Below the pieces are notes generated by a model. That model worked only from the letters and a program-made list of their open reading frames with translations. It made no database searches and had not been told where the DNA came from. The position numbers and the translations under genes were made by a program. A stretch of 64,000 nucleotides of DNA from an uncultured bacterium (GTDB lineage: Bacteria > Pseudomonadota > Alphaproteobacteria > Sphingomonadales > Sphingomonadaceae): positions 1 through 64,000 of the forward strand of contig CALOGB020000009.1 of NCBI GenBank assembly GCA_942636505.2, read 5' to 3'. Below, piece by piece: positions 9,563-20,010 of the stretch (the first letter of the stretch is position 1; each line of letters starts with the position of its first letter).

Positions 9563-10291
9563 TTAAAGCTCCTGCTCGTTCTGGACGATCGTCGACACGC
9601 CATCACCCGCCAGGACCGCGGCGAGATTGCCGGGTTCGCGGATGTTGAAGACGACGATCGGGATATTGTTGTCGCGGCACAACGCGATCGCGCTCGCGTC
9701 CATGACCTTGAGGTCGTCGGACAGCACGCGGCTGTACGTGACCGTTTCGTAGCGCACTGCGTCGGGGTGGGTCTTCGGGTCGGCGTTGTAGACGCCGTCG
9801 ACCGAGGTGCCCTTGAACAGCGCATCGCACTTCATCTCGGCAGCACGCAGCGCGGCGCCAGAATCGGTGGTGAAATAGGGGCTGCCGACGCCTGCCGCGA
9901 AGATCACGACGCGGCCCTTCTCCAGGTGACGCTCGGCACGGCGGCGGATAAACGGCTCGCACACCGACGCCATCGGGATCGCCGACTGGACGCGCGTGTC
10001 GACGCCGATCTGCTCCAGCGCGTTCTGCACGGCCAGCGCGTTCATCACGGTCGCGAGCATGCCCATGTAATCACCGGTCGCCCGGTCCATCCCGCGGGCG
10101 GCCCCCGCCATGCCGCGGAAGATGTTGCCACCGCCGACGACGATGCAGATCTCGTAGCCCTTCGCCTTGATGTCCGCGATCTCCTGCGCGACGCGCGCGG
10201 TGACGGTCGGATCGATCGAAAGACCCGATGGCCCCATCAGGACTTCGCCCGACAGTTTCAGCAGGATACGGTTGTAGCGCGGAGGCGTCAT
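9563..10291 (-). CDS. pyrH: Uridylate kinase
   Basis: A 242-residue UMP kinase of the amino-acid-kinase fold, phosphorylating UMP to [22 protein letters not shown] and the Asp-containing [11 protein letters not shown] segment are present. It lies in the conserved tsf-pyrH-frr order, but a 410-bp spacer containing two palindromic repeat elements separates it from tsf, so transcription from tsf may be attenuated here. Confidence 0.97.
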   Translation of the reverse strand: MTPPRYNRILLKLSGEVLMGPSGLSIDPTVTARVAQEIADIKAKGYEICIVVGGGNIFRGMAGAARGMDRATGDYMGMLATVMNALAVQNALEQIGVDTRVQSAIPMASVCEPFIRRRAERHLEKGRVVIFAAGVGSPYFTTDSGAALRAAEMKCDALFKGTSVDGVYNADPKTHPDAVRYETVTYSRVLSDDLKVMDASAIALCRDNNIPIVVFNIREPGNLAAVLAGDGVSTIVQNEQEL

Positions 10292-10435
10292 AAATCTCGA
10301 ATTGTGATTGGCGGGGCGGCGCGGACCTTAGGCGGCGAGGCCCGGGATGTGAAGCGCTGTGCAGCGCGTGCATCGAAACTGGATGGAGATCGGACGGGAA
10401 ATCGTCGTTCGCAGAAGCGCGCAACGGAGAACTAT

Positions 10436-10530
10436 CGTCATTCCCGCGGAGGCGGGACCCATACTGGCTGGCGTCTCGATGGATCACCGGCGCCGGAGTA
10501 TATGGATCCCCGCCTGCGCGGGGATGACGG
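10436..10530. repeat. Paired palindromic repeat, GTCATTCCCGCG type
   Basis: CGTCATTCCCGCGGAGGCGG...CCCAT at the left is mirrored at the right by ATGGATCCCCGCCTGCGCGGGGATGACGG, with about 40 bp between. Each arm is itself a hairpin. Related in design, not identity, to the 55-bp family. Confidence 0.8.
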
Positions 10531-10555
10531 AGCAGCACCAAGGCTGCCCCATAGT

Positions 10556-10694
10556 CCTTCTCCCCTCGGGGAGAAGGTGGCCCGGCAGGGCCGGATGAGG
10601 GGGCGTGAGGTTCGAGACCTAGCCACTCCCCTCACCCGTCCCACGGCCAAGTAGCCGCGGGCCCCTTCCCTCTCCCCGGAGGGGCGAGGGAGGA
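10556..10694. repeat. Paired palindromic repeat, CTCCCC...GGGGAG type (variant)
   Basis: The left arm CCTTCTCCCCTCGGGGAGAAGG and the right arm CCCTCTCCCCGGAGGGGCGAGGG flank a centre with ATGAGGGG and CCCCTCACCC. Same design as the copies at 34621, 54723 and 62628. Confidence 0.75.
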
Positions 10695-10701
10695 AGTAGG
10701 C

Positions 10702-11634
10702 TTACGCCTGTGGCACGCCCGAAGCAGCAGCAACCTCGGCTGCGAAGTCCGACTGCTCCTTCTCGATGCCTTCACCGAGCTGGAAGCGGACATAGTCCAC
10801 CAGCTTGATCTCGGCGCCCGCGTCCTTGCCGGCCTTGGCGACGACGTCGGAGATCTTGGTCTTGCCGTCCATCACGAACAGCTGGCTGACCAGGGCGTGC
10901 TCCTTGCGGTACTTGGCGATGCCGCCCTCGACCATCTTGGCGATGATGTCGGCAGGCTTGCCCGACTCGGCAGCCTTTTCGGTCGCGATCGCGCGCTCGC
11001 GCTCGATCTCGGACTCGTCGAGGTCGGCTTCGTTGAGCGCCTTCGGGAAGGCCGCTGCGATGTGCATCGCAAGCTGCTTGCCGAGCGCCTGGAGAACCTC
11101 GTCCGAAGCCTCCGACTCGAGCGCGACGAGCACGCCGATCTTGCCGAGGCCAGGGGCCGCTGCATTGTGGATGTACGGAACGACCGCACCCTTGCTGACT
11201 TCCAGCGTGCGCGAACGGCGCAGCGACTGGTTCTCGCCGATCGTCGCGACGTTGTTCGTCAGGACTTCCTCGACGGTCTTGCCCGATGGCATCGCCTGCG
11301 ACTTCAGCGCCTCGATGTCGCCGCCGGTTGCGAGCGCGATCTGCGTGACGTCACGGACGAACGACTGGAACTGGTCGTTCTTCGCGACGAAATCGGTCTC
11401 CGAGTTCACTTCGACCGCGGCACCCTTGGTGCCCGACACAGCGACGCCGACCAGGCCCTCGGCCGCGGTACGGCTGGACTTCTTGGCGGCGGCTGCGAGC
11501 CCCTTGGTGCGCAGCCAATCCATTGCCTGCTCCATGTCGCCGCCGTTCTCGCTCAGCGCCTTCTTGCAATCCATCATGCCCGCGCCGCTCTTCTCGCGCA
11601 GATCCTTGACCATCGCTGCCGTGATATCGGCCAT
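10702..11634 (-). CDS. tsf: Elongation factor Ts
   Basis: EF-Ts, 310 residues, the nucleotide exchange factor for EF-Tu. It has the N-terminal UBA-like domain ([19 protein letters not shown], residues 9-27) and the EF-Tu-contacting SETDFVAKN near residue 80, followed by two dimerisation subdomains. It is downstream of rpsB; an 89-bp gap with a hairpin separates them. The ATG is preceded by AAAAAGGATTAG. Confidence 0.97.
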   Translation of the reverse strand: MADITAAMVKDLREKSGAGMMDCKKALSENGGDMEQAMDWLRTKGLAAAAKKSSRTAAEGLVGVAVSGTKGAAVEVNSETDFVAKNDQFQSFVRDVTQIALATGGDIEALKSQAMPSGKTVEEVLTNNVATIGENQSLRRSRTLEVSKGAVVPYIHNAAAPGLGKIGVLVALESEASDEVLQALGKQLAMHIAAAFPKALNEADLDESEIERERAIATEKAAESGKPADIIAKMVEGGIAKYRKEHALVSQLFVMDGKTKISDVVAKAGKDAGAEIKLVDYVRFQLGEGIEKEQSDFAAEVAAASGVPQA

Positions 11635-11666
11635 GTCTCTAATCCTTTTTAGGTCTGAATATGGTT

Positions 11667-11702
11667 GCGGGCGAGGCAGAGCTTTCGCCCTACCCCGCCC
11701 GC
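11667..11702 (-). promoter_or_regulatory. Hairpin between rpsB and tsf
   Basis: GCGGGCG...GTAGGGC and GCTCTGCC...CGCCCGC can fold around a GAAA-like loop. There is no T-run, so it is more likely a processing or attenuation structure that sets the EF-Ts to S2 ratio than a full terminator. Inference from the fold alone. Confidence 0.4.
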
Positions 11703-11723
11703 ATGACGGTTCGGCGACGACGC

Positions 11724-12578
11724 TTATGCGTCGATCTGGCGCTCACCCTCGGCTGCGAATTCTGCAGCGGTATCGGCATTCGCGGTTGCCTGTGCCGTGT
11801 CAGCCGTGGCTTCGACGGTCGGCTCTGCGCTCAGTGCCTCTTCCTTCGGCGGCTCGACCATCGCGCCGATGTCGGCACCGGTGCGGCGCTGCTGCTCCTG
11901 GCCGCCGCGCGTCGCTGCGATCGCGATCGCCTCGCAGTACAGGCGGATGGCGCGGGCTGCGTCGTCGTTCGCGGGAACCGGGAAGGCGATGCCATCCGGC
12001 GACACGTTCGAATCGAGGATCGCGACGACGGGAATACCCAGCGTGTTCGCTTCCTTGATCGCCAGCTCTTCCTTGTTCGCGTCGATCACGAACATCACGT
12101 CGGGAATGCCGCCCATGTCGCGGATGCCGCCGAGCGAAAGCTCGAGCTTGTCCTTCTCGCGGGTGAGCTGGAGGACTTCCTTCTTGGTCAGGCCGACGGT
12201 GTCGCCCGACAGCATTTCCTCGAGCGTCTTGAGACGCTTGATCGAACCCGAGATGGTCTTCCAGTTGGTGAGCATGCCGCCCAACCAGCGATGGTTGACG
12301 AAGTGCTGGCCCGAACGACGCGCTGCGTCTGCGACGGGCTCCTGCGCCTGGCGCTTGGTGCCGACGAACAGGACCTTGCCACCACCGGCAACAGCCGACG
12401 AGACGAATTCGAGCGCGCGCGCGAACAGCGGCACGGTCTGCGAAAGGTCGAGGATGTGGACGCCGTTACGATCACCGAAGATGTAAGGCTTCATCTTGGG
12501 GTTCCACCGATGAGTCTGGTGGCCGAAATGCGCGCCCGTTTCGATGAGCTGCTGCATGGAGACGACTGGAGCCGCCAT
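11724..12578 (-). CDS. rpsB: 30S ribosomal protein S2
   Basis: A 284-residue S2. The core (residues 1-230) has the usual signature blocks, for example [20 protein letters not shown] and PVVAILDSN. The extra 50 residues at the C-terminus are acidic and rich in Ala/Thr ([14 protein letters not shown]), an extension common in alphaproteobacterial S2. It heads the rpsB-tsf-pyrH block; its ATG is preceded by AAGGATATATCCCT. The upstream 324-bp gap must hold the promoter. Confidence 0.97.
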   Translation of the reverse strand: MAAPVVSMQQLIETGAHFGHQTHRWNPKMKPYIFGDRNGVHILDLSQTVPLFARALEFVSSAVAGGGKVLFVGTKRQAQEPVADAARRSGQHFVNHRWLGGMLTNWKTISGSIKRLKTLEEMLSGDTVGLTKKEVLQLTREKDKLELSLGGIRDMGGIPDVMFVIDANKEELAIKEANTLGIPVVAILDSNVSPDGIAFPVPANDDAARAIRLYCEAIAIAATRGGQEQQRRTGADIGAMVEPPKEEALSAEPTVEATADTAQATANADTAAEFAAEGERQIDA

Positions 12579-12902
12579 AGGGATATATCCTTCCGGTTGT
12601 GCCTCTGGGAAGCGGATGACGTCGTGGCCGAATGACCGTGACGCACCGGGCTATGATGCCTCCCATGCGGGTTAGAGGCGCGGCCCTTAGCGTGGCTCTA
12701 TTCGAAAAGCAATCACACAAGGCCCGCTTGACTCATGGAACGCAATGAGAACATAAAGGGCTCAGAGGGGAACAGATGTTCGACTCGGCGCGGAATCACC
12801 CCGGCAGGACGGGATTCGAAATGCGACGAGTGGAACGATGTTTCTGACCAAGTGTTTGCGGATATTAGGAATTTGTTCGCAACTCATAGGAAGGCGGACG
12901 TG
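12579..12902. other. Divergent promoter gap before rpsB
   Basis: No gene supported. The gap separates minus-strand rpsB from the plus-strand small membrane gene, so both promoters should be here. I see no strong -35/-10 pair. TTGCG and CGCAA around 12855-12881 form a weak inverted repeat. Confidence 0.4.
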
Positions 12903-13136
12903 ATGTTGGTTCTGAGCTTCATGGTTTTTGCTGGTGCATTCGCGGTCGCGGGCATGATGATCGTCTCGTCGATCGCGCCGCAGTGGGATCGTATCGTCCG
13001 CCTCGCGATGGGCAACGTCGAACCCGCGTTCCAGCCGCTCCGCACGCTGGCCGTTGCGGAGCGCCGAATTGCGGTCAGGCGCTGGGCTTCGACGTCGGCT
13101 CCGGTGCCCGTCCGCCGTTGGAACGCTGCCGCCTGA
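12903..13136 (+). CDS. Small single-span membrane protein, unknown function
   Basis: A 77-residue protein with one strong N-terminal membrane segment (MLVLSFMVFAGAFAVAGMMI) and a basic Arg/Ala-rich tail. AGGAAGG lies 7-8 nt before GTG-ATG; I take the ATG. The longer open frame starting upstream has no good binding site. Its last 62 bp overlap the 3' end of pssA on the opposite strand. I recognise no named family; similar short proteins seem to occur in sphingomonads, from memory. Confidence 0.65.
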   Translation: MLVLSFMVFAGAFAVAGMMIVSSIAPQWDRIVRLAMGNVEPAFQPLRTLAVAERRIAVRRWASTSAPVPVRRWNAAA

Positions 13137-13935
13137 TCTTGGCGTAGCTCGCTATGCTGAACGGCATCGAGAGCAGATACAGCACGCAGATGATGCTGAG
13201 CGTATGCCACGGAGCGCTCACGATGGCAGCACCGAGCAGTACGACGAGCGCGATGGCCTCGAACCGTATGTTGCTGCGGAGTTTGACCGAACTCCACGAA
13301 TAGGTCGCGATACTCGATACCATCAGCAACGCGACGAACGCGACCCAAGGCGCCACGAAATACGGCGACGCAAACCTGGGCTCGTCGGTCCAAAACCAGA
13401 AGAACATCGGCATCAGCGCGAGTCCCGCGCCGGCTGGAGCCGGAACGCCGGTTAGGAAACCCGCGGACTTGTGCGGCTGGTGGCTCTCGTCGATCTTGGC
13501 GTTGAAACGCGCGAGACGCAGAGCGCAGAACACGGCGAGGATCAGCGAGCAGATCCAGCCGACACGCGGCAACGCCGTCAGCGACCACAGGTAGACGATC
13601 AGCGCAGGCGCAACGCCGAACGAGATCGCGTCGGACAGCGAATCGAGCTCGGCACCGAACCGGCTTTCGCCGTGCAGCATCCGGGCGATCCGACCATCGA
13701 GGCCGTCGAGCACGCCCGCGACCATGATCATCGCGACGGCGCTTTCCCATTGTCCGCCGATCGCGAACCGCACGCCACTCAGGCCAGAACACAGGGCTAG
13801 CGCGGTAACGGCGTTGGGAGCGACAGCGCGCAGGGGAAGTCCGCGCGGTGCACGACGCGTGCGACCGAACCGCCCCCGGCCTCGCTCTTCGATCGAATCG
13901 GTTGAGTCGCCATCGATCCCGTCGCGATCGATCAC
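13075..13935 (-). CDS. pssA: CDP-diacylglycerol--serine O-phosphatidyltransferase
   Basis: A 286-residue membrane enzyme making phosphatidylserine from CDP-DAG and serine. The CDP-alcohol phosphotransferase motif is complete: DGLDGRIAR, then eight residues, GAELDSLSD. About eight membrane segments. The start is GTG 13935, overlapping the psd stop (GTGA). The two enzymes are consecutive in phosphatidylethanolamine synthesis and clearly co-translated. The 3' end overlaps the convergent small gene by 62 bp. Confidence 0.95.
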   Translation of the reverse strand: MIDRDGIDGDSTDSIEERGRGRFGRTRRAPRGLPLRAVAPNAVTALALCSGLSGVRFAIGGQWESAVAMIMVAGVLDGLDGRIARMLHGESRFGAELDSLSDAISFGVAPALIVYLWSLTALPRVGWICSLILAVFCALRLARFNAKIDESHQPHKSAGFLTGVPAPAGAGLALMPMFFWFWTDEPRFASPYFVAPWVAFVALLMVSSIATYSWSSVKLRSNIRFEAIALVVLLGAAIVSAPWHTLSIICVLYLLSMPFSIASYAKIRRQRSNGGRAPEPTSKPSA

Positions 13936-14660
13936 TGGGCGATACCACCCACCGGAACGCCACCGACGCGACCAAGCACGGTCTCGCCCGCGATGCTGCG
14001 CTGACCAAGACATACCTGCGGGACGACATGATCCGGAAGGTACACGTCGACTCGGCTGCCGAACCGGATCAGGCCGATGCGCTGGCCGACCGCGACCATG
14101 TCACCGGCCTTCACGAAGCCAAGGATGCGGCGCGCGACCAGGCCGGCGATCTGCGTGAAGCCGATCCGCATGCCGTGGCGATCTTCAACGACGAAATGCT
14201 GGCGCTCATTCTCGTCGCTGGCCTTGTCGAGATCCGCGTTGAGGAACTTGCCCGAGATATAGACCACCTGGCGGATCGTGCCCGCGATCGGCGTGCGATT
14301 GATGTGCACGTCGAACACCGACATGAAGATCGACACGCGCACCAGCGGTGCGTCACCGAGACCATTCTCGCCGGCGAGCTCGCGCGGGATCGGCACGCGC
14401 TGGATCATCGTGATCAGCCCGTCGGCAGGCGCCACTATCAGGCCTTCGCCCTGCGGCGTGGTGCGGATCGGATCGCGGAAGAACGTCGCGACCCAGATCA
14501 CGACGCCGACCATCGGCCAGAACAGCACGTGGCTGACGATGGTCAGCAGCAGCGTGATGCCGGCCGCGATCGCGACGTATTTGTGGCCCTCCGGATGGAC
14601 TGCGGGAAATCGCCATTTGACCGTGGAGGTCGTGACGGGCGGCTTGTCGAGCGATGCCAT
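13932..14660 (-). CDS. psd: Phosphatidylserine decarboxylase proenzyme
   Basis: A 242-residue short-form (PSD-A type) decarboxylase producing phosphatidylethanolamine. Self-cleavage at a Gly-Ser pair makes the pyruvoyl prosthetic group; [11 protein letters not shown] near residue 203 carries it. Other blocks are IVAPADGLI and [12 protein letters not shown]. Two membrane segments are near the N-terminus (about 28-60). First gene of the psd-pssA pair, divergent from icd. Confidence 0.95.
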   Translation of the reverse strand: MASLDKPPVTTSTVKWRFPAVHPEGHKYVAIAAGITLLLTIVSHVLFWPMVGVVIWVATFFRDPIRTTPQGEGLIVAPADGLITMIQRVPIPRELAGENGLGDAPLVRVSIFMSVFDVHINRTPIAGTIRQVVYISGKFLNADLDKASDENERQHFVVEDRHGMRIGFTQIAGLVARRILGFVKAGDMVAVGQRIGLIRFGSRVDVYLPDHVVPQVCLGQRSIAGETVLGRVGGVPVGGIAQ

Positions 14661-14791
14661 AACCTCCGGGTCTATCCGTGCACGACGCGCGATACAACGA
14701 TGAACCGGCTTTTCCTTACAGGACCAGTGGTTGATCGCCGCGGCATGCTCCCCTAGACGCTCCCCAAACCCCTCCCCCGAAGGACCCGGAT

Positions 14792-16012
14792 ATGGCGAAG
14801 ATCAAGGTTAAGAATCCGATCGTGGAGATCGATGGCGACGAGATGACCCGGATCATCTGGGAATGGATCCGTGAGCGCCTGATCAAGCCGTATCTCGACA
14901 TCCAGCTCGATTACTACGATCTCGGCGTCGAGCATCGCGACGCGACCGACGACCAGGTCACGATCGACAGCGCGCTCGCCACGCAGAAGCACGGCGTCGC
15001 GGTGAAGTGCGCGACGATCACGCCCGACGAGCAGCGCGTGACCGAATTCGGCCTGAAGAAGATGTGGAAGTCGCCGAACGGCACGATCCGCAACATCCTC
15101 GGTGGCACCATCTTCCGCGAGCCGATCGTGATCAAGAACGTCCCGCGCCTGATCCCAGGCTGGACGCACCCGATCGTCGTCGGCCGTCATGCGTTCGGCG
15201 ACCAGTACCGCGCGACCGACTATCTGGTCCCCGGCCCCGGCAAGCTGCGCCTCGTATTCGAAGGCGACGACGGCCAAGTCATCGACCGCGAGGTGTTCCA
15301 GTTCCCGTCGGCGGGCGTCGCGATGGCGATGTACAACCTCGACGATTCGATCCGCGATTTCGCGCGCGCATCGATGCATTACGGCCTCAACCTGAAGTGG
15401 CCGGTGTACCTGTCGACCAAGAACACGATCCTCAAGGCCTATGACGGCCGCTTCAAGGACCTGTTCGCGGAGATTTTCGAGGCCGAGTTCAAGGACAAGT
15501 TCAAGGAAGCCGGCATCGTCTACGAGCATCGCCTGATCGACGATATGGTCGCATCGGCGCTGAAGTGGAACGGCGAGTTCGTCTGGGCCTGCAAGAACTA
15601 TGACGGCGACGTCCAGTCGGACCAGGTCGCACAAGGCTTCGGGTCGCTCGGCCTGATGACCTCGATCCTGCTGACCCCGGATGGCAAGACCGTCGAGGCC
15701 GAGGCGGCGCACGGCACCGTCACGCGTCACTTCCGCATGCACGAGCAGGGCAAGGCGACCTCGACCAACCCGATCGCGTCGATCTTCGCATGGACCGGTG
15801 GCCTGAAGTATCGCGGCAAGTTCGACGACACGCCCGACGTGACGAAGTTCGCCGAGACGCTCGAGCGCGTCTGCGTCCAGACGGTCGAGAACGGCCACAT
15901 GACCAAGGATCTCGCGATCCTGATCGGCCCCGACCAGCCCTGGATGACCACCGAGCAGTTCTTCGAGCAGGTGCGGTCCAACCTCGAGACGGAAATGGCC
16001 AACTGGGCCTGA
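14792..16012 (+). CDS. icd: NADP-dependent isocitrate dehydrogenase
   Basis: A 406-residue homodimeric enzyme of the subfamily close to mitochondrial IDH2, oxidatively decarboxylating isocitrate to 2-oxoglutarate in the TCA cycle. Substrate-binding [12 protein letters not shown] and the metal Asp in the [11 protein letters not shown] region are present, as is the nucleotide block [12 protein letters not shown]. Monocistronic: divergent promoter shared with psd and its own terminator. Confidence 0.97.
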   Translation: MAKIKVKNPIVEIDGDEMTRIIWEWIRERLIKPYLDIQLDYYDLGVEHRDATDDQVTIDSALATQKHGVAVKCATITPDEQRVTEFGLKKMWKSPNGTIRNILGGTIFREPIVIKNVPRLIPGWTHPIVVGRHAFGDQYRATDYLVPGPGKLRLVFEGDDGQVIDREVFQFPSAGVAMAMYNLDDSIRDFARASMHYGLNLKWPVYLSTKNTILKAYDGRFKDLFAEIFEAEFKDKFKEAGIVYEHRLIDDMVASALKWNGEFVWACKNYDGDVQSDQVAQGFGSLGLMTSILLTPDGKTVEAEAAHGTVTRHFRMHEQGKATSTNPIASIFAWTGGLKYRGKFDDTPDVTKFAETLERVCVQTVENGHMTKDLAILIGPDQPWMTTEQFFEQVRSNLETEMANWA

Positions 16013-16018
16013 ACGGAC

Positions 16019-16050
16019 GACCGGGCGGTGCAACGCCGCCCGGTCTCATT
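16019..16050 (+). terminator. Terminator after icd
   Basis: A 10-bp stem GACCGGGCGG with CCGCCCGGTC around a short loop, followed by TCATT. It lies 7 nt past the icd stop and between convergent genes, so it may serve both strands. Confidence 0.7.
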
Positions 16051-16502
16051 CACCGCGATCCGACGCGTAAGCTGCGATTGACCGCCGCAGCGCGGAGATA
16101 CTGGAAATACACGGCACAGCCGATCAGATGCGCCGTGAACGGGATGCGGGACAGCTTCCAGAACTCGACCCGGGCGCACGCGAGCCACAGGAAAAGCGCC
16201 GTCAGACCGAATGCGATCGTCGACAAGAGGATCGATAAGACTGTGGTACCGACGCCGAGCGTCAACGGTCCCGCCCCGCGATAGCCGACAAGGTAGGCCG
16301 CAAGGATCATCAGCCAGATGAAGCCCCAGCCCGGGCTGGTCATGATCACGGATATCAATAGCATCGCCGGTCCGTCGACGCTCGTTCCGCCCTCCGCATA
16401 ATAGAGATGGCCGTGGTACATGATCAGCGGGATCAGCGCGCAGGCCAGCGCGATCCCCACGATCCATAGCGTCCATGCCCGTTTCGGTGTTCGCACGTGC
16501 AT
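16050..16502 (-). CDS. Hypothetical four-helix membrane protein
   Basis: 150 residues with about four hydrophobic helices: TLWIVGIALACALIPLIMY (11-29), PAMLLISVIMTSPGWGFIW and the following stretch (45-73), a long segment 79-108, and a weaker one near 125-135. No family motif recognised. Convergent with icd and divergent from the antiporter gene. Confidence 0.7.
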   Translation of the reverse strand: MHVRTPKRAWTLWIVGIALACALIPLIMYHGHLYYAEGGTSVDGPAMLLISVIMTSPGWGFIWLMILAAYLVGYRGAGPLTLGVGTTVLSILLSTIAFGLTALFLWLACARVEFWKLSRIPFTAHLIGCAVYFQYLRAAAVNRSLRVGSR

Positions 16503-16568
16503 GGCGTTTCGCCCCTCTACGACACAAACAGCCTAGCCGCCTCGCCGCAAGGCTGGTCTAAGCGTAGC

Positions 16569-18347
16569 ATGGCATTACGGCTCGACAATCAAGGTTTCAG
16601 CGACACGCTCGTCATTCTGGGCGCGGCGGGCCTCGTCATTCCCGCGTTCGCACGGTTCCGGGTCAGCCCGGTCATCGGTTTCATCCTGGTCGGCCTGCTG
16701 GTCGGTCCCGCGGGCCTGGGCTCGCTCACCGGCTTCGCGCCGTGGTTGTATTACCTGACTATCTCGAACCCGGAATCGATCGAACCGTTCGCCGAGTTCG
16801 GGATCATCCTGCTGCTGTTCTCGATCGGCCTCGAACTCTCGTTCAAGCGGTTATGGTCGATGAAGCGGCTCGTTTTCGGCACCGGCGCTGCCGAACTGAT
16901 CGGCTCGGCGCTGATCATCGGCACGGCGCTGCACTTCATCGGCCAGGAATGGGCGGGCGCGATCGGGCTCGGGTTCGCACTCGCGCTCTCCTCGACAGCA
17001 TTAGTCCTGCCGCTCGTCGGCACGACGGGCGCGGTCGGGCGAGGCGCGTTCGCGATGCTGCTGTTCGAGGATCTGGCGCTCGTCCCGATCATCTTCGTGC
17101 TTGGTGCACTGGCGCCGACCGCGAGTGCAGACGGCTGGTCGAACATCGCCGGTGTCGCGCTTCGCGGCGGGTTGACTGTGGTCGCGATGTATATCGGAGG
17201 ACGCATCGTCCTGCCCCGGCTGTTCGGCCAAGCCGCGCGAACCAAGAGCCCCGAACTCTTCCTTGCCGCGTCGCTGCTAGTGGTGATCGTTGCTAGCGTA
17301 GCGACCACAGCCGCGGGGCTGTCGCCTATCGTTGGTGCGCTGCTCGCCGGCCTGCTGATCGCGGAGACCGAGTATCACAGCGAGGTCGAGGTCATCACCG
17401 CGCCGTTCAAGGGGCTCGCGCTCGGCGTATTCCTGATTACCGTCGGCATGAGCCTGGACCTGCGCCTGATCGGGCAGAACTGGCCTTCGCTGCTGCTCGC
17501 GGTGAGCGGCGTGGTCGCGACCAAGGCGATCGTCACGTTCCTGTTCCTGCGCGTTGCCAATTCGCGGCGCGGTGTCGCGGCCGAAACGGGCCTGCTGATG
17601 GGAAGCCCGTCGGAGACCACGCTGATCGTGCTCGCCACGGCGGCGCAGGCGCAGTTGATCCTCCCTTCGACGGCGTCCTTCTGGCAGACCGTTACGGCGA
17701 TCGGCCTGACGATCACGCCGTTGCTGGCCAAGCTCGGTCGCACTGTCTCGCGCCAGCTTGAAAGCCGCTCGACCGCCGATGCTGGCGATATCGAGATCGA
17801 TGACGACGGCCCCGGCACGGTCGTCATCGGCTTCGGCCGGGTCGGCCGCATGGTCGCCGACATGCTGGCCGTCCACGGGCAGAAATACGTCGCGGTCGAG
17901 GCGGATATCGATTCGGTGGAAGAGGCCCGCATGCTGGGCCACCCGGTATTGTTTGGCGACGTCGCCCGCCCCGAACTGGTCGAACGATTGAAGCTGCATA
18001 CCGCCAAGGCACTGATCCTGACGATGGACGACCCGGTGCTGACGGTACGCCTGGCGCGGCGGGTGCGCGCGCTGGCGCCAGACCTGCCGATCGTCGCGCG
18101 CGCGCGCGATACGGCGCATGCGGCCGAACTGTACCGTGCGGGTGTGACCGACGCAGTGCCGGAGACGTTGGAGAGTTCGTTGCAGTTGGCGGAGGCAGTG
18201 CTGGTCGATCTCGGCGTGGCGATGGGGCCGGTGATCGCCTCGATCCACGAGAAGCGCGACGAGCTTCGGCAGGAGATCAAGGCGGCGGCGGACATGATCG
18301 TCGAACCGCGGATCAGGAAAGCCAAGCGGACGCCCCGCGCGGCCTAG
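16569..18347 (+). CDS. CPA2-family cation:proton antiporter with TrkA-N domain
   Basis: 592 residues. The N-terminal 400 residues form the multi-helix Na+/H+ exchanger domain typical of KefB/KefC, with FGIILLLFSIGLELS and the Gly-rich ALSSTALVLPL segment. A Rossmann RCK_N (TrkA-N) domain follows (about 418-535; VVIGFGRVGRMVADML binds NAD(H)). The tail is basic. KefB/C export K+ in exchange for protons and are gated by glutathione adducts; ligand and ion specificity here are inferred only. The ATG at 16569 starts the hydrophobic core; the open frame extends 24 codons further without support. Confidence 0.88.
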   Translation: MALRLDNQGFSDTLVILGAAGLVIPAFARFRVSPVIGFILVGLLVGPAGLGSLTGFAPWLYYLTISNPESIEPFAEFGIILLLFSIGLELSFKRLWSMKRLVFGTGAAELIGSALIIGTALHFIGQEWAGAIGLGFALALSSTALVLPLVGTTGAVGRGAFAMLLFEDLALVPIIFVLGALAPTASADGWSNIAGVALRGGLTVVAMYIGGRIVLPRLFGQAARTKSPELFLAASLLVVIVASVATTAAGLSPIVGALLAGLLIAETEYHSEVEVITAPFKGLALGVFLITVGMSLDLRLIGQNWPSLLLAVSGVVATKAIVTFLFLRVANSRRGVAAETGLLMGSPSETTLIVLATAAQAQLILPSTASFWQTVTAIGLTITPLLAKLGRTVSRQLESRSTADAGDIEIDDDGPGTVVIGFGRVGRMVADMLAVHGQKYVAVEADIDSVEEARMLGHPVLFGDVARPELVERLKLHTAKALILTMDDPVLTVRLARRVRALAPDLPIVARARDTAHAAELYRAGVTDAVPETLESSLQLAEAVLVDLGVAMGPVIASIHEKRDELRQEIKAAADMIVEPRIRKAKRTPRAA

Positions 18348-18399
18348 TATCGCACGAGGCGTCGGCCTGATCCGGCCATAGTCTGCCTAAGCGGATTGA

Positions 18400-19992
18400 T
18401 CAGGCAGCGGCTAGCGCGAAATCCTTGAAGCGTTCACGGAGCGCGGTCTTGAGCAGTTTACCCGTCGCGGTGTGCGGCAGGTCTTCGACGAAGACGATCG
18501 CGTCGGGGAGCCACCATTTGGCGACGTGCTTGGCCAAGTGATCGAGGATCGCTTGTTCGGTGACCTCGCTGCCGGGCTTGCGGACCACCAGCAGCAATGG
18601 GCGCTCGTCCCATTTGGGGTGGTGGATTCCGATCGCCGCCGCCTCCGCAATGCCGGGGCAGCCAACCGCGGCGTTTTCAAGGTCGACCGAACTGATCCAT
18701 TCGCCGCCGGACTTGATGACGTCCTTCGAGCGATCGGTGATCTGCATCGTGCCATCCGCGTGGAGCATCGCGACGTCGCCGGTGTCGAACCAGCCGTCCG
18801 CGTCCACTGCATCCTCGTCCGCACCGAAATAGCGCTGGACGACCCAGGGGCCCCTAACCTGCAAACGGCCGGCGATCGAGCCGTCGCGGGGGAGGACGAC
18901 GCCCTCGTCGTCGAGGATGCGGAGCTCTATGCCGAAGGGGACGCTACCTTGTTTGCCGACCAGATCGAGCTTTTCGTCATGACTCATGTCGTCCCAGTGC
19001 GGCGGGTTGAAGCCGGCGGTGCCGATCGGCGAGGTTTCGGTCATCCCCCAGAGGTGTTTCACCGTGGCGCCCATGCCCATGATCCGCTCGATCATCGCGC
19101 GGGGGGCTGCCGAACCGCCGATCGTAACCTGCTTGAGATGGCGCGGCGCGTCGCCCGACGCGTCCATGTGGCCGAACATCGCGAGCCATACGGTCGGCAC
19201 GCCGGCGGAGTGGGTGACCTTCTCGTCGTTCATCAGGCGGCACAGCACGGCCGGATCGTTGACCGCGGAATAGACCACTTTCGCCCCCGACAGCGCACAC
19301 GCGAACGGCAGGCCCCAGGCGGCGGCGTGGAACATCGGCACGACCGGAAGCACGACCGCGTTGGGGGAGAGATCGAACACCCACGGCGCGACCTCGGCCA
19401 TCGCGTGGATCAGCGTCGAGCGGTGCGTATAGAGCACGCCCTTGGGGTTGCCGGTGGTGCCGCTGGTGTAGCAGAGCATGCACGGCTCGCGCTCCGGCCC
19501 CTCGACCCACTCGTAATCGCCGTCCTCGGCGTCGAGCAGCGCCTGGAAGCCGTCGGGGCCGAGATCGTCGAAGCACACGTAATGGCGGATGCTGCCCCAT
19601 TGCGCGCGCAGGCGGTCGACGAGCGGCTGGAATGCCTTGTCGTAGAGCATCACGCGGTCTTCGGCGTGGTTGGCGATGTAGACGAGTTGCTCGTCGAACA
19701 GCCGCGGGTTGATCGTGTGGATCACGCCGCCCATGCCAATCGTGCCGTACCAGGCGACGAGGTGGTGCGCGTGGTTCATCGCCAGCGTCGCGACCCGGTC
19801 ACCGGGCGCTACGCCTAGTTTTTCGAGCGCTTGCGCGAGTTTGCGGGCGTCACGCGATATGCCGGCCCAGTTGGTGCGCGTTTCGCGGCCGTCGGCCCAG
19901 TAGCTGACGAGTTCCCTCGCCCCATGCTCCCGTGCCGCGTGGTCGATCAGACGGGGAACACGAAGCTCGAAATCCTGCATTCCACCCAGCAT
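18400..19992 (-). CDS. Fatty acyl-CoA synthetase (AMP-forming)
   Basis: 530 residues of the ANL superfamily, activating a fatty acid through acyl-AMP to acyl-CoA. The P-loop [18 protein letters not shown] is near residues 170-187, WGMTETSP near 310, [15 protein letters not shown] near 430, and the catalytic Lys in [13 protein letters not shown] at the C-terminus. It is most like the medium/long-chain AlkK group. GGGAGAGCGAGA precedes ATG 19992; a second ATG four codons on is possible. It lies 18 bp past dnaE on the same strand, perhaps in one transcript. Confidence 0.88.
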   Translation of the reverse strand: MLGGMQDFELRVPRLIDHAAREHGARELVSYWADGRETRTNWAGISRDARKLAQALEKLGVAPGDRVATLAMNHAHHLVAWYGTIGMGGVIHTINPRLFDEQLVYIANHAEDRVMLYDKAFQPLVDRLRAQWGSIRHYVCFDDLGPDGFQALLDAEDGDYEWVEGPEREPCMLCYTSGTTGNPKGVLYTHRSTLIHAMAEVAPWVFDLSPNAVVLPVVPMFHAAAWGLPFACALSGAKVVYSAVNDPAVLCRLMNDEKVTHSAGVPTVWLAMFGHMDASGDAPRHLKQVTIGGSAAPRAMIERIMGMGATVKHLWGMTETSPIGTAGFNPPHWDDMSHDEKLDLVGKQGSVPFGIELRILDDEGVVLPRDGSIAGRLQVRGPWVVQRYFGADEDAVDADGWFDTGDVAMLHADGTMQITDRSKDVIKSGGEWISSVDLENAAVGCPGIAEAAAIGIHHPKWDERPLLLVVRKPGSEVTEQAILDHLAKHVAKWWLPDAIVFVEDLPHTATGKLLKTALRERFKDFALAAA

Positions 19993-20010
19993 TCTCGCTC
20001 TCCCAAGCTG

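Larger units (their letters stand above)
10292..10701. other. tsf-pyrH spacer filled by repeat elements
   Basis: No gene. The spacer holds two different palindromic repeats (10436-10530 and 10556-10694), listed separately. Short open frames here translate only the repeats. Confidence 0.75.

Noticed and set aside
9562..9825. N-terminal extension of frr
   Set aside because: The extra codons translate pyrH in the wrong frame, and the canonical RRF start sits right after the pyrH stop.
10359..10650. Short open frames in the tsf-pyrH gap
   Set aside because: They are translations of palindromic repeats with no ribosome-binding site.
14753..16033. 426-codon open frame antisense to icd
   Set aside because: The same GC-driven artefact; icd itself is unambiguous.
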